The notes beneath the pieces are model-generated. The model searched no databases and had not been told where the DNA came from. It saw nothing but the letters and a program-made list of their open reading frames with translations. From Sclerodactyla briareus (taxonomy: Eukaryota; Echinodermata; Holothuroidea; Dendrochirotida; Sclerodactylidae): a stretch of 64,000 bases of DNA. Where the stretch lies: NCBI GenBank assembly GCA_026419785.1, contig JAODTK010004888.1:617238-681237 (forward strand). The letters run 5' to 3'. The translations under genes and the position numbers were made by a program. Positions 1-15,000 of this stretch are shown piece by piece; within the stretch, counting starts at the first letter, position 1, and the number at the start of each line of letters is the position of its first letter.

Positions 1-3000
1 GGTAAGCCTTTTTTGCTCTGCAGGCGAAGACACACCGTGATGAAGGAAGCCACACCGATACCAGCACGCCCCCGGAGAGTCTCGAGATTGAGGTCAACAA
101 CCTCGAGTCACCAAACAGACAAGAGCCTTTCCCCCCTGGATGCAGCATTCAGCGTGACGACGATGAGGAGAAGAAAAGTAAGGCAGGGCCTCCCGCAGTC
201 ATCAAACCTGGAATAAGTCTTGGAATTTCATCAATAAAAATCCAGGCCTGGAGAAGTTTTCAAATGCAGTGAAAAGTTGCTGAGTCATGGAAAAGTCAGG
301 GAAATTTTCATGAAGTGATGTGGTTACTTCTCACAGCTGCTTGCTGTTGTTGCTTTGGCTCTTTTTTGGACTTCAGTTGAAAATTGTGCAAAATGTCATA
401 GAGAAAGTTCATGGTAATCCTATATTTGGTCATGAAAAAGTCATGGGAAGACTGGAAAGACTTTCTAGTTTATGGGAAAAAAAACTGTAGCGATCAGCTA
501 AAAGTGATGAAGTTCTTGCCATTAAAAGTCGTCTTAATCTTTCTTCTTGATGGATAAGTTATTAAGAGGCTAATGTAACAGCTAAGGAAATTTTATATGT
601 GTGAGTTCAAACCTCTTGTTCATACAAGATTCCGCTTGTTATTGGCCTTGTTTCTACATGTGTTTTTTTTTCCAAGATTGAATAGCCTCCCAACACCAGT
701 TAAAATTTTTAAAAACCACGTCAATTACAAGTATTCTTTATTTTACCATTGAAATTTACATGTCAACTCCAACGGGATTGATTAATCTGTGAGAGGCGAT
801 TGCTGTCGTGGGTTGGTTATTTTCGTAAGATAAAGGCAGTAGAATTGCTGCAGAATGTTTGAATTATTTAAAACAATAAAACGAATAAATGCATTAGGAA
901 ATCTCCCTGATTTCTATGCACAATGAACCAAACTCAGGAGTCAGTACCTTAATGTAGGAACGGCTCTGTTATAGCCTATCCTGCAGTGTCCCTTGAATCC
1001 TTGTTTTCAATAGCCCAGCAATGCAGTGAGGAATGTCTATACATTTGGATTGATAATATCTCAATATCTTCTGATTTCGGTCTTTCAATATCCCCCTTCC
1101 CCCTTCACAGACTCCCCAGCAAACCGCCCATAAGCCGCCGACGTGTTCTTCCTCGATCAAGGAGACTGAGGGGTTGATTATCAAGCCATTTCTTGAGCAG
1201 ATGGATGGAGACATCAAAGAAATATGCCAACATCTCCTTAACCAGAGGTGAGCTGTTCAAGCTTCTCTGGCAGGATTTCCTTTTTGATTCCTTGACGAAG
1301 TCGGAGGAATCTATCAGTCATGTCAGTGTGTGTGGACTCCTCCTTGTAACTACGATAACTCAACCCCGCTTGAATGGTCAAGTTCATACTTTGTATATGG
1401 GTTCCCCATAATGAGTACATGATCCCTATTGTTCTGCTGCGGTCCAGGTCGAAGGTCATCTGAGGTCAAGAGAGATCAAAGTTTGAATCTTGTTAACACG
1501 ATAAGTCCAGAATGCCTGGTCCGATCAGGTCGAAATTTGGTATGCAGCTTCTTATGAGGAGTACTGGAACCCTATTGTTTTCGGTGTAAATTCAGGGGTC
1601 AGATTTGGGGGAAAAATGTATCTTCGTGTGGCCAATTTTTGAGCGTCGTTACCCAACAATAACTCGACACACTTGGATGGTAAAGTGTTCATTACTTGGT
1701 ACTGGCGTTTCCCCATAATATAACATGATCCCATTGGTTTTGTTGGTCGGTCAAAGGTCCATCTTAAGGTCAAGAGAGGTTCAAAATCTGAGAAAAATCC
1801 TTGTCAACATGATACGTCCAATGCCTGGTCCGATCAGGTTGAAACTCGGTGTGCAACTTCTTATGAGGAGTACAGAACCTTATTGTTTTATGTTTTAAAT
1901 CGTGGGTCGGATTGGGAAAAAAATTGGGAAATTGGGAAAAATTGATAATTCTGCAAATTCTAGCTCGTTAACAAAATAACTCAGCAACCCCGCTTGGATG
2001 GTTCAAGTTCGTACTTTGTATATTGGTTCCCCATACTGAGTACCATGACCCTATTGTTTTGAGTTAGGAGGTCGAAGGTCATCTGAGGTCAAGAGAGGTC
2101 AAGTTTGAAAATCTTGTTAACACGAAAAATAATCCAGAATGCCTGGTTCGTTCAAGTTCAAATTTCGGTATGCAAGCTTCTTTTCTTCTTATGAGAGTAC
2201 ATGAAACCTATTGTTTTTGGTGTATTAAATCAGGGGTCAGCCAGATTCGGGGAAACAAAATGGGAAATGTGAGGAGGAAAGAGGTATTGATAATTTGGCA
2301 AAATTTAGCTAGTACACGATACTCAACCACTCTTGGATGGTCAAGTTCATACTTTGCGATATTGGGTTCACCCTAATGGGACATGATCCCTAGTTTTGGA
2401 GTCAGGTCGAGGTCATCTGAGGTCAAGAGAGGTCAAAGTTGAAAATATTGTTAACACGATAAGTCCAGAATTGCCTGGTTCGATCAGGTCGAAATTGGTA
2501 TGCAGCTTTCTTATTGAGGAGTTACATGAAACCTATTGTTTGTGGTGTAATTCAGGATAGGATTCGGGGAAAAATTGGGAAGGAATGTGGAAATTGAAAA
2601 TTTTTTAATTTGGCAAATTTTAGCTCGTACACGATATAAACTCAACCCCGATTGATGACAAGTTCATACTTGGTATATGGGTTCCCCATAATGAGTACAT
2701 GTCCCTATTGTTTTGGAGTCAGGTCAAAGGTCCATATGAGGTCAAGAGAGGTAAAAGTTGAAAATATTGTTAACACGATAAGTCCAGAGAAGCCTGGTTC
2801 AATCAGGTCGAAATCGGTATGCAGCTTCTTATGATGAGTACATTGAGGAAACCATTGTGTTTGGTTTGTAAATCAGGGAGTCAGTCAGATTCGAGGGGGG
2901 AAAAATTGGGAAATTGTGTGAAAATTGATAACTTGGCAATTTTAGCTCATTAACACGATAACTCGACCAACTCCTTGAAGGGATAAAGTTTCATATTGGA

Positions 3001-6000
3001 TATGGGTCCCAAATGATAAACATGCTCCGATTGTTTTGTGTCAGGTCAAAGGTTCGTCTGAGGCTCAGAGAGGTCAAAGTCTGAAACATCTTTTGTCAAA
3101 ATGAACGTCCAGAATGCCTGGTCCGATTCAGGTTGAAACTCGGTAGAGGAGTACAGGAACCCTATAGTTTTTAGGTAATCGGGGGTTCAGATTTGGGGGA
3201 GGGAAAATTTGGAAATTGTGAAAAAATTGATTAATTTTTTTTGGGGTTGTGCAAATTTTAGCTCGTTAACACTGTAACTCAACCCACCTGGATGGATTAA
3301 AGTTTATTACTGGATATGGACGTTATGTTGCCAATGAGCTGGTGCAATCTCTCATTTGTCTGTGTCTAGCTATAGCTTGTCAGAAAGGAGTCAAGAATTC
3401 ACTGAGCCTTTTGGCTTCTGTTTTAATAAGTGGCGGGGAATCTTGTATCTCTTGTATGATTTTCCTCATATCCAGACTGCGTGATCGGAGGATTAACTTG
3501 CACCTCATTTGTAAAACAAGTAATGAGGGCAGATGTAGCCATGGTAGATAGGTGATTTGCACGCCTAGCACAATGATATTTCTTTAATGCTACTCCTTTT
3601 GGCAATAGGGTTTGTCTCCCTGCATCATAGCTCAATTGGCAGGTTGCTTGCACGTAAGGCAAGAGTTCCGCGGTTGCCCACATAGGGTGTCACGTACGCT
3701 TCTTCAAATTATCTTATATATATAGAGATCTCCATCTATTGGGACATTGCCTATATTTCCTATCAAAATTTGCGATCTTGGTCAAAGTACCACATACATA
3801 TAACTCATTGTGCAGGTTTTCGTTCTCATCTGAATGGAATTATTTCTGCCAAATTTCTTGTTTTTTCAGGGTGTGATGAGAGGAGCAAGTGTGGGAAGGT
3901 TGATAGCCTCTGTGCTGTCATCTTAAGAATGGATGTTTATTGGAAATTACTATGCGGCTTGTTACCGGTTTTGTGTGAAGAAATAGTGACAATTATTACC
4001 TACTCATTTTTTCTGGTTTCCAGCATTTTGATCGGCAAAAGAGTTGTGTGAAGTGTGGGTGACCACAAAGTTCAATTTGCAGAGTCTGCTAGAAATCTTT
4101 GTGTTCTGTCCCATTCTGAACTGACTTCAGAGAATCAAACTGAAAATATTGTAGGATCAAGCTACTTCAATCTCGGGCGTATCAGGTCCATACGATTTTT
4201 CCTTTTTGACTACATCACTTCACTGCATCATTGGTGACCGTTGGCAGGATTGGTATCTAATGCCAGGGCTATCAGGGAGGTGATATTGTTAGAGGTAGGC
4301 TGCCTGATTCACAACTGTCAAGTGGGTTTCTATGGCATATGGCGTGCCTCCCGGCGTGCAATAGCTGCCCACCGTTTTCTGTGTGAACAGGATCCGGTGG
4401 GCTGTGGCTACAGGGCAGGATGCCCCCATAGCTCATGGTTGGCGCAGCTTGGCCGGTACTCAGGGAATTGTTGAAATTGTTGGGGCCCATGGCGAGGACA
4501 GGCCTGATCCGTTGCGTTGTGAGAAGGTTCTGGCGATCCAAGGTGAAAGCGCCAGGTGTGATGTGGCTAGGTCCCCCCCCCCCCTCCCCCAGGCATGTGC
4601 TCCCATAGTGAGTGAAAGAGTTGAATCGAGACTGGTATCGAGGGTAGGTGCTTTGAATATCTGCCTGAGGAGAATTTTGGTTCTCTGAATATGGTTGTTC
4701 ACCATAGTGACCAGTCGTGTGGACTTTACTTAAAAACATAGTAGCCTCTCATTTTAGATATTGCTATGGTGACATCATTCCAACGATGCAAGTCCTCTTA
4801 CGTAGCGCGCCCCACACACGGACCACTGTACATGCGGACTAAACATAACTGTTACCTATTAAACATTATTGCGTATGTGTTCGTATGATACCTACCTAGC
4901 TCCTCGCGCACACACTCACAATACTGCAGCCTGGCTCACAAGGATAGGCCATGCCATCTCTCCAATTTCAGGTCTAACACACGAATACTATGCTAATAAT
5001 GAAACATATCTCTTGCATGGCAATTTCTCTAAACGTATCAAGCAGCCTTCAGGAATAGGGTTATGTTTTGCCTGGCACCGACTATTGGAAAGGGATACAT
5101 TTCCTCTCAATCCTTACAAAAGTTCGGCTACACAGATTGTCGGAGTGCAAAATTAGTTAACCTTGCAAATCGTAAGAAATACATCACCTCCATCCAACAG
5201 AAGTGACTGTGATGTTCGGGGTAGCAAATGGGAGTTATCTGTGCTGGGAATAAGGTGTGTGTTGTTGTTTTGTTGTTGGAACATTGATGGTGGTTTCTAG
5301 ATCTAGCTGCTCGTCAGGTTTACCTTCCCTCCAGAAGTTTGATAGATAGTTCAGCTCTCCAAGCAAAAACAGTGTAGAAACGGCATACGGGGGTTATGCT
5401 GTATGTTGTGAGAATATGCCTAGACACCTTCTGCTTCGAACTACAAGGTTTGTATTACTCTATGTAAAACTGGAGGATTCTCTATCAGGAAGATAGGGAG
5501 ACTGATTCTTACATAAAAAATTAAAAAAAATCATCTTTTTCTTAGTTCTTTTGATAATTTTTCAAGGTGCTTAGGTGTTTTTGAGCTCCTGCGATGACGT
5601 TATCATCATGTCATTAATGCAATAAAAAGGCCTCGGCATCCTCGTATATATCCTCTAAATATTACATTACATCTTTCATCCGAGCAAATATTACAACACC
5701 TTTTCCAACTTCAATCAGTGTAGTGAAACAAACTAAATACCTTTACCCCTTGAGAAAGCACTTCGACACATTCAACACCTTGCCTTCTCAGAAAATAAAA
5801 TTGGGTTAACAAGAAGGACCATTATTCGCACAAATAACCAAAAAAAAAAAAAAAGTCCAGACCAGAAAGAAATATTTAAATGTCAGATGATTGGTAGTGA
5901 TCATAGCAGGTTTGGTTGTAAAGTTAAAGATTATCATTTATACAATTGCTAAGTGGCAATTTGCCAAAATGGCAACATTTGATGAGATTTATGTCTACCA

Positions 6001-9000
6001 AGTTTGAGAACCCAAATTTTTTAACTTTTCCTTATAATTGGTAGATATGACATCATGAAAAGGTTGCAGTTGCCCAAATAACAAATTATATGGGAAAGTG
6101 GAGGGAAGTTCCAATCTTATTCAATTCTTTTCCAAACATGCTCTTAAAACCTGGAGCAAAAGTTAAATTGAATGATTTTTTATTCTCAACATTATAATAC
6201 AAAAAGAGTATTAATTTGGCTGGACTTTGCATTTAAGGACCCACTTGTTCACCCGATGTTATTCATCAGGTCAGATTGGAGTTTTCAGTACATAGTAGAA
6301 TAATTGTGGAAAAAAAAAAACTTGATTAAAAAAAAAAAGACACTACCACAACCTTTACGGAGGATTTTTTCCTCTTTTCTCTCTCAATAGGATTGATTTG
6401 ACGCGATGAGCTGAGCATAGCTCAGTTCCGTGGTGGGCTGTACAGCAGTCACTTAGACTGGTCAGATGTTACCCGATGAAGTCAACACAGAGTAAGTATA
6501 ATGGAGCATAGATTTTGTGCCACTGGTAAGCTTGTTTCACTGACATTTGCGAATGAAGCCAATAATATATTACCTTCGTTGATATTTTAACCACCTATTG
6601 TGTTTTCCTTCATAGAAGGTTTTAGCAAGCACTAGTGCTTCCCATAGCATTCAGATGTGAGAATAAACAAAGGAGTCATTGTCATGGGCATATGCATTCA
6701 TACAGTTGGGGACACTGTATGAATTTCATCTTTTCAGCTTATTGATGACGAATAATATATTTCGCACTGTTCTCCTGGTCTAGGTAGTAAATTATATTTC
6801 TCAAGCTTGTACTGCTCCAAGAACAACATGTAAGCTGAAGGCGGTTGTCAAAGCACTTTTGACATTTAGCAAAAGCTACGTCTTATGAAAATGGAAAATC
6901 TCACTAGTATATGGGGTGGTATTCACCTACTTTCTAGCAATTTTCTCAGAGCCTGATCAGTTGATGATTATTCATAAGCATCTTTTGAATGTATTCCAGT
7001 GCATCCAGCCTGAAAACACACGCATCATGGAAACCTAGTTAGAATGAAATCCTATGGTCGTACGAATATGTATGCCCCCAACATATATCACGGATGTCAC
7101 ATAGGATATCCTCAGATTTCTTCCTTGTGAAATAGGCTCCATTTTCCCTGTATTTACCTGTCCATCTGTTGGAAGTTTATTCATTTCTTGAAGTTGTACT
7201 GAATTTAGCCTGAAATGTTCGCTGAATTGTCGCACCACCCTACTGCAATTGAAAGACAACTGAAGGATGAATTAACAAGGGGCCAATTTATTAGTTGGAG
7301 AAGAACTGAATGCGTCAGTCTTAAACCGAAGTTCATACGACTTTCCGTTACGGAGTAGAGTCCTTTGAAGTTTGTGCAGTGTATTGCGCAAGATAGGGAA
7401 GCATCCCATCATGCAATAATTAATGATGTCATACTGTGTCAAATGTCAAATGTTGACTTATTCAACAAAATTAAACCATGAAATACATGACATAACTTCC
7501 CGGGGTTGTCGGTCCAGTTTGTGGATGCATTATTGGGCAATTGGGATTCTCCCCAATTTCTCTGCCATAATGGACCAAACGTTGAAGGCCAATAACTCCC
7601 ATAGGAACATAGTATTGAAATAGGGTTTGGACCTATATATAGAGTTTTCCATTTTCAACGATATAGCCTCTGTGGTATCCAAGTCTGCAGTTGTCCTTTA
7701 AGCTGGAGTTGTGCATCAAATGTTGACCTTCCACACCTTTTACTGGGAATTCTACAGCTAACCACCCTATTCTGGACATCACTGAGACCTCTTAGTTAAG
7801 CCAGGACATTTCATGGACCCTTACTAGTACAGCCAGGACATAAATAGCACCCATGCTAGTTTAGCCTGTACATTACTAGTACTTGCTAGTTTAGCCAGGA
7901 CATTACTGGACTTATGCTAGTTAGCCAGGACATTAACAGGACCGATGCTAGTTCAACCAGGACGGTACCAGGACTTATGCTAGTTTTAGTAGTTTAGCTA
8001 TGACATTACCAGGACCTGTACTAGTTTAGCCAGGACATTACCAGAACTGGCTATTTACCAGGACAATACCAGGACTCAAGAATTACAATTGACAATCCTA
8101 TTAACTGTCCCAGCCTATACATGGAAGACTTTCACATATTAGGAACATTAAAAGACACGCACGAGCAGGATGTAATCCATGGAGAGTTTCACGAATTTTT
8201 AGCCACCTCACTACGGGTTATGCCTTGTCATGTTTAGTGAGGCTGCACTTCTAATGTTGCTTTTTTTTTAGGAAGGTGCTGTAATCCAGGAATTACTTTT
8301 GTGGATTTCCTCTGAAAATATTTCGAGCAAATCGAATGGCTTTTTTGTCGTTGCCTGCAATGAAATTCCTAGGAGGATACTTGTGGTCACTATGGCGTGT
8401 GTGTATGTGTGCATGGTATGTGTGTGTGTGTCACACTTTCTCGTGAGCAGGATATCTTTCGAACGGCAAGTGCAATTGCAACAAAATTTTCAGGTAGCTT
8501 CGGGGTTGGGTGACACGATCTGATTAGATTTTGGGCACACAAGTCACTAATTAAGGTAATTAGCCTATTTTATGTAATTTATTGTTTAGGCTCGTGAGCA
8601 TTTTCAGTGTAAAATATGGTCATCAAAGGTCTCATTCGGGGTTTAAAAAACGAATCAAATTTTTCGTGGCTATTTCGGATCTCAAAGGTACCATCCTGAT
8701 CGAAATGGACCATAATTTGACCCCTGTGACTGTGTGTGGTGCCGATATCAAGTCACATTTGAGGATTTGGGGACAAAAATCACTAATTAAGTAAGGTAAT
8801 TGGCCTATTTTATGTAATCTATTGTTCAGGCTCGTTAGCATTTTCAGTGTAAAATATGGTCATCAAAGGTCAATTCGGGGTAAAAAACAATCAAATTTTT
8901 CGTGGCTATTTTCGGATCTCAAAGGTACCATCTGATCGAAATGGTCCAAAAATTGACCCCATGTGAACCTGTGTGTGTGAAATAATCAGAGGTCAATTTT

Positions 9001-12000
9001 CAGGATTTGGGGAACAAAAATCACTAATTAAGTAAGGTAATTGGCCTATTTTATGTAATCTATTGTTCGAGCAGGCTCGTTAGCAAGATTACAGATGAAC
9101 CGTAGGTGCTATGGTGACTTGGTTTGGCACATAGATGTGGGATATGAAGTAGATGTACTGATTAGATTTTCTCATCGTCAAATGTGGTAATTGAGAGTCG
9201 TCTAATTTTTGCATAATTTATGCAAAATTCAAAAGTTTGTCGGATTTTTTTCATTACACAGAACATCAACCTTGATTATTCACTAGTAAAATTGTATTAT
9301 TCAATAAGGTTGGAGGACACTGGAGGTCATTCAGTGTGTCTATTTCGCATGGTGTTTCCCAAATTTCAAAGTTGGTTTGATTTTCCTGAAGCAGCTTGAT
9401 TGGTATGGTCTACCTTAGTTTAGTCCCCCAAAATGTTAACATAACATTGACTCGAGTCACTGGGGGTTATGCCGTGTGTATAAATTGTTCCATTCATACA
9501 AATGTTCAAGTTTGTTGAATTCCCATGAAATGTATTAAGTGTGGTCTTGAGATATTGAAAATGAGCATATGGGTCAATAGGAAGTTGAATATTGTGTCTA
9601 ATTTGCATAATTTAGGCGGTCTTAGTCACATTTCCACAAAACTTATACTTTTTAACTACTTCATTAGACCATTGTCAAGTAATCAGTCTTTACGAATTTG
9701 AAATTGATCACTGATTAGTAGGGTGTTGAATGCTATACCAAAATCATAAAGCACCATGAAATGCCTTGTACTTGTTTCATGGTGACTATTAAATGGAAAC
9801 ACTGATCGTGCAACCAGCGAGACACCTGGGGCGATCGCCTTGTCTTGGTGGACATTCAATAGAATACTTCATTCGAGGCTGTAGGGCCCTGATTGGCCGC
9901 ACTGGTGAAAATGGTAATTTTGCATATGAAAGCAAACCAGTTACAGCTTATACTCTTCCCATGTATTGCTTTGCTTGTGTGAATCTGACCGTTATGGTCT
10001 GATGCTGCATTTGCATCCATGCCTATGATATTTAGCCTAACAGGGTGAAACTATCCACAGTGATGATATAGTTCTTACTTTCTCATTACAGATCAATGGA
10101 GGATTCATTAGGGAAACCTTTATTTGTAATCTTCAGGGTATGTATCGGTCTACAGTTATGCATTCTTCTTTTTTCAAACAGTACACTATTCGTGAATCTA
10201 CGACTTGCATGCATTTTGCAACCATTACCTTGCATAAATGAGAGTTATCATCATGTGAAGTTATCATGGGGATGATGATTCATCTTTATAATACGTTATA
10301 TGTTGTGGCTGTCAATCACATCGAATGCAGCAAATCCTCCGCTCCTAACTGTAGTGGTAATATTTTTTAGCTTCATCTGATCAGTGACAATTTAATTTAC
10401 TGTTTATCAGATCAATAGTAAGCATTAGAAGATTGTTTCTTGTAATAGCATGAATCTGATGAAGGGTCAGACAGTGTTTATCTTCCCTTACTGGTTGAAG
10501 AAACCAAGTTGGTTAGTGTATCGCCAATCAGAGGTCAATCAGGGTGTAAGCGTCAAACATTCCATCTATGCGGACACGGTTACAATATTTGAAGCGATGG
10601 TTCAAGATAGTGCAGGCTATCTACAAAACATGCGCATATCATCTGGATATTTTTTTGTTGTTCAGGATTCAGCCAGTGTACGGATGAAGGGACTTGTCCC
10701 GTGCAGCTGTTGACGTTAGTTTGTGGTTATGTATGAAAACACACAAACACCGGCTATAGTCTCCTCTATTACCTACATGGAAGGTGAGATTACTTTCTTT
10801 TTTACTTATTATATGTCGCCGCAGAACAAGTTGGGGGATATCAATCTCGTTGTTTATAATAATAATGTACCGTTATTATATAGCGCTTTAATATACCGAA
10901 ATACGGTCTCAAAGCGCTAAGGCCATTTACCCGACCCCCTGGTCATGTAACTTTTTTTCGGCCCGCGCCAAGTGCACATCTCGAGCTCTACCTCCTGGAA
11001 CCACCAATGGTTGCCCCCCAACACACGTCACCCCCTCCACCATGGCCGCCGTAATCAGCGCACTTGTGATTACAAGTAACCTCTCAGAGGTCCCAATAAC
11101 GCCTGGGTAGGGTGAAGCAACGGCGATTAAAGCGCCTTGCCCCAGAAGAACCGGAAAGGCCCAACGGCCGGGTTTCGAACTCATAATCTTCCAAAAATTC
11201 ACGGTCCTAAGCTATACCGAATTGAGCTATCCAATCTCCTTCTTGTCGTGTTAGCTGCGGTCTCTGTTGAACGCCATGCTGCTGTCTCTTGCTGGGAATT
11301 AGCGCAATATCTATCCAAGCTTGGTTTTGAAAGGCCTGAAATTTGGTTGCATGTCCGCCGATAGGAGAAATCTTTGATGGGTTCGAAAGTGGACTTTGAC
11401 ACATGAATCCACAGGCTCTGGTTTTCTGACTTTTCTGATTTCTCACGTTCGTTGGTTTTGGAAAAAACTCGGTGAAGAAGATACCTCTGGTCCTGGCACG
11501 AGGGAGGTCAACAGAGGTCAAATTTGCAAACTTTATGCAATTTTCTAAATTTGAGGGATTGAAGGAAATTTGGGGGATACCGACTACATTTGGTCCCTAC
11601 AAAAGTTGAGGTGTTTTTAGGTCATCGGAAGTCAAATTTGTAAAATTTATGTATTTTTTTTTTAAGTTTGGACAGAATTCACATGAAAAGCGTGGATGTG
11701 GACGCATTTGATCTAACAAAAGGTAAGGTCATGGAGGTCCCCAGATCCTCTGATCGTGGGATATTAAGAGGAGTGTGGAGCCTCATTCCTCTTCTAGTTT
11801 CCAATTTATGATCACTACATGTAACTAGGATTGTGCTGCACCCCATACAGATCCACACCAAGAAACCACCAGCGGTATGTGTCAGCGCTATTATTCAGGT
11901 GTCATTCAATGATCATAAACCGGCTGATTAAAGCGATTTCATACTTTACTAATCCACAATGCTTCTGTGATGTTAAACAACAGGTTGTCTGTCTGTTTGT

Positions 12001-15000
12001 AGATTTGAGTGCTACACTTGTTGGCACACACGTGAAGATATCTAGTTAATAAATGTATTAAAATCTGGTAAAATCTTACAGCGTAAACCACTCGCCTTGG
12101 AGGCATACTTATAGGGTTTCAGTTCCCCAAGCAAATGCGGGTACAATAGGTACCTCACAGGTGGACACTCCGTGCCTTTGGCATAGTCCGGGTGGCCCCT
12201 GGGCACGGCTAGCACCTGTTGCCCTCATGGCAGGGTGACGTCCAATGGGGAGGTGGGGCTCCTTAGCAAGCGAAGGCATTCCATGCAGGAGACGGCAACT
12301 CGATTGCAAATGCTTGGAGGGTGGATGAGGCTCTTCAGCCTTGGTCGGTGACTCCTCTAGGGCGGTACCACGATAAAGTATCCAGCTCCTGGTCTGTGAA
12401 ACAGGTTGACCATTAGGAAGGGCATCCAGTGTAAAAACACTGTTTTTAATTTTTCTCCAAAAAATTCCTTACGAGATGGCAACGAGGTATTCGGTCCGTG
12501 TAAAAGGAATCCGGCAACCCTCGCGTCGGGGACAACACCGGAGTAAAACTGGCTGATGATGAGTACACAAATGTGCGAATGAAAGTGAAATGTATGTAGA
12601 TGACACCCCTGTGCGCGAATGCTGCACTGAAACCACAGTGCTTGTACGTAAGGGATGATGGATTCCAGGCACTAAACTACTGGATAATGAGGCTGAGATA
12701 GTGAACCACGTCGTCCGGTACGAGAAGCGAAAGCGCACTGATTGACCGAAGCGCGGTGCTAACTCATTCGGTCCCGGTAGTGTAGCAATGAATCACTTAT
12801 AAAAAACTCTGCAAACAATGATGCAGCAGGTTAAGGATCCTGGGTAGAATAAAACGTAGCGAGGCGGATGCTCAATGGTATGTCATTGGTCGATATTCAA
12901 TTGCTACCAGGACACTGGTTGAGTGTAGTACGCGTTGTCTAACCAAACAGGCCCCAACACCGGTAACAAGGGTCTCATGATAAAGACATTCCATGAACAT
13001 AGTCGTTTTCCACGGTTGTGAGTAGAGATCCCATGCATATTTCACAATATCACAAAAAAATCCTATCGATGCAATAATCTGTATGTGCTGCGGCACCTGA
13101 ACAAATTCCACGTTTCATATTGTTTTCAGTGTTTGACAAACTGTTCGCTGAAGCTCCGACAAGTTTTCATTCACAGATAAATGGCACAAATATTCGAGGA
13201 ATAAACTGCAAGGGGTAGACTTTTATGGGAATAAACAGTCGAGAGTATGAATTTAGGTAAATAACAGTGTAATTGCGGAAAAAAAGCAAACTGACCACAA
13301 TATCTCATGCCAGGCCAATGAGATGAAAAGGCTTGGCGGTAGGGAGTAATCTTGCAATATGATATGAAATACATATGATCACAGGGAGCAGCTATTTGAT
13401 AAGATCTGCAAAAAAAAAACGAGAACTTTGCGAAATAATCCCTCCACTTTGTATGAAGGGCTGATAATGAAGTCAATCTGGCAACAGGACGGCAACCGGA
13501 AGTTGACTAAATAAAACCCAATGTATGCATTGACCCCGCAGCTCTCTCCTCAGAGAAGGGAACAAACTGCACGTTTATGAAGAGGTCGCAAGAAACAAGA
13601 GTGCGGTGACTGATCAAGTGTCTCGGGAAGGATTCAGGTGAGTCACATCGGTGTCGTTTGAATGAGAGTGGCTGAGTATATTTGTATGAATAGGAGTGTG
13701 CTCTGTTAAAATAGGAAGGGTGTGTTAAATAGGAGTGTAGCCATGAATGTACAAGTTCAAAAGAAAAAAGGGAATATAGGAATGTGTTTTGATATGGTCA
13801 CGAATTCCTATATTGTGAATTCTTGCAACTCACTATACCAGAAAATATTTTAAAGAAATCTCTTTTGGATGCTGATGGTGTTGTTAATACTTAATCCAAT
13901 CGTTTTCCATATACATTATGATTCTGATGTGTCGTTGATAACTGTACCAGTTTGTAGACCTATATTCTATTCTCTGCCTAATTTTAGCGAGAGCGCTAAT
14001 CATACATACCTCACTTCAGACGGCTTATGTTGTCCATTTTTGTGTTCTTGCAAAGATTAGAGGCAGATCTTGTTCCCTGTATACTTCGGAAAGAGATCAT
14101 TTCCTAACGAAGGGTTATGCAATATTATCGGATTCAATCAATGTGACCATACTGCCACATAACGCAACTATGTGTTGTCCTTCAAATGACCGCTGACGAT
14201 ACATGCAGGAGAAGACATTTCACCCTCAACAACAACTGTCTTCAAAAGAAGAGACTAGTTGGGGCCTCAATTCTTGCAGAGGCAGCAAGTCCGCAATACA
14301 GCACTTCAAATATTTCTGCTAAAAGGCATTATACATTAGGACATAAATAAATCCAAACATGTTCATATAGCCTCTTAGATCACATCCATCAGTTATATAG
14401 GTGATTTGTATTAATATTGTTGTTTCGCATGCTTTCAGTTATGCAGGGGTTTAGTCTGTTAATTAGCTTTCTTAAAAAAAAATGACAATGATGTCAGACA
14501 TGATGTCACGGTGAATATCACCTCTGTGTAGTTCGATATGAATGTATCGTCACAATAATATGTAAAGTACATTAGTTCGACTTACCGTGGTAACAATGTT
14601 ATTGGGTGCGGTCATTAAACAAGAAAACAGCACTGTTCATCAGTTTGTGGGGTTGTGAGACAATATCATATCTTTAGACATAGATAAAACATAAAAGATT
14701 CATGTATCGCTGTACAGCAAGCTGATCAAAAATATCTTTGTGGTTCACCATGATGTTTTGTCTTCTTTTAGGCTTGAACAAAGAGGAGGATGTTATACTT
14801 TGCTTACTGAGGTCCGCGTGTACACCCAGGTAATTATTCAGCATATTGTTGGTCGAAGAAAAAGTCACGTCAATGTGAATAATTTCATTTATTTATTGAA
14901 GCCAAGGTCGATAGGCTAGTATATCATAACTCATATGATCAGGCCAAATTGTGTTTGGAACCTGGAAGAGTTGAGAAGTTACAAAAAAAAAAACTTATGC

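Larger units (their letters stand above)
3321..6390 (+). other. INTS3 intron remainder
   Basis: No array or clear transposon is visible here. It holds a tRNA-like segment at 3628-3690, a weak candidate exon at 3870-3934 and several A runs (5826-5855, 6309-6340). Open frames such as the one at 4272-4739 on the minus strand have no family resemblance or splice context. Confidence 0.45.

Noticed and set aside
4272-4739. 155-codon minus-strand frame and overlapping plus-strand frame of 101 codons
   Set aside because: Both strands are open over the same GC-richer stretch and neither shows a domain or splice signals.
10450-10713. 87-codon + frame in an INTS3 intron, faintly immunoglobulin-like (DTVTIFEAMVQDSAGYL)
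   Set aside because: It lacks the conserved Cys pair and core Trp, has no splice borders and does not match the missing INTS3 block.
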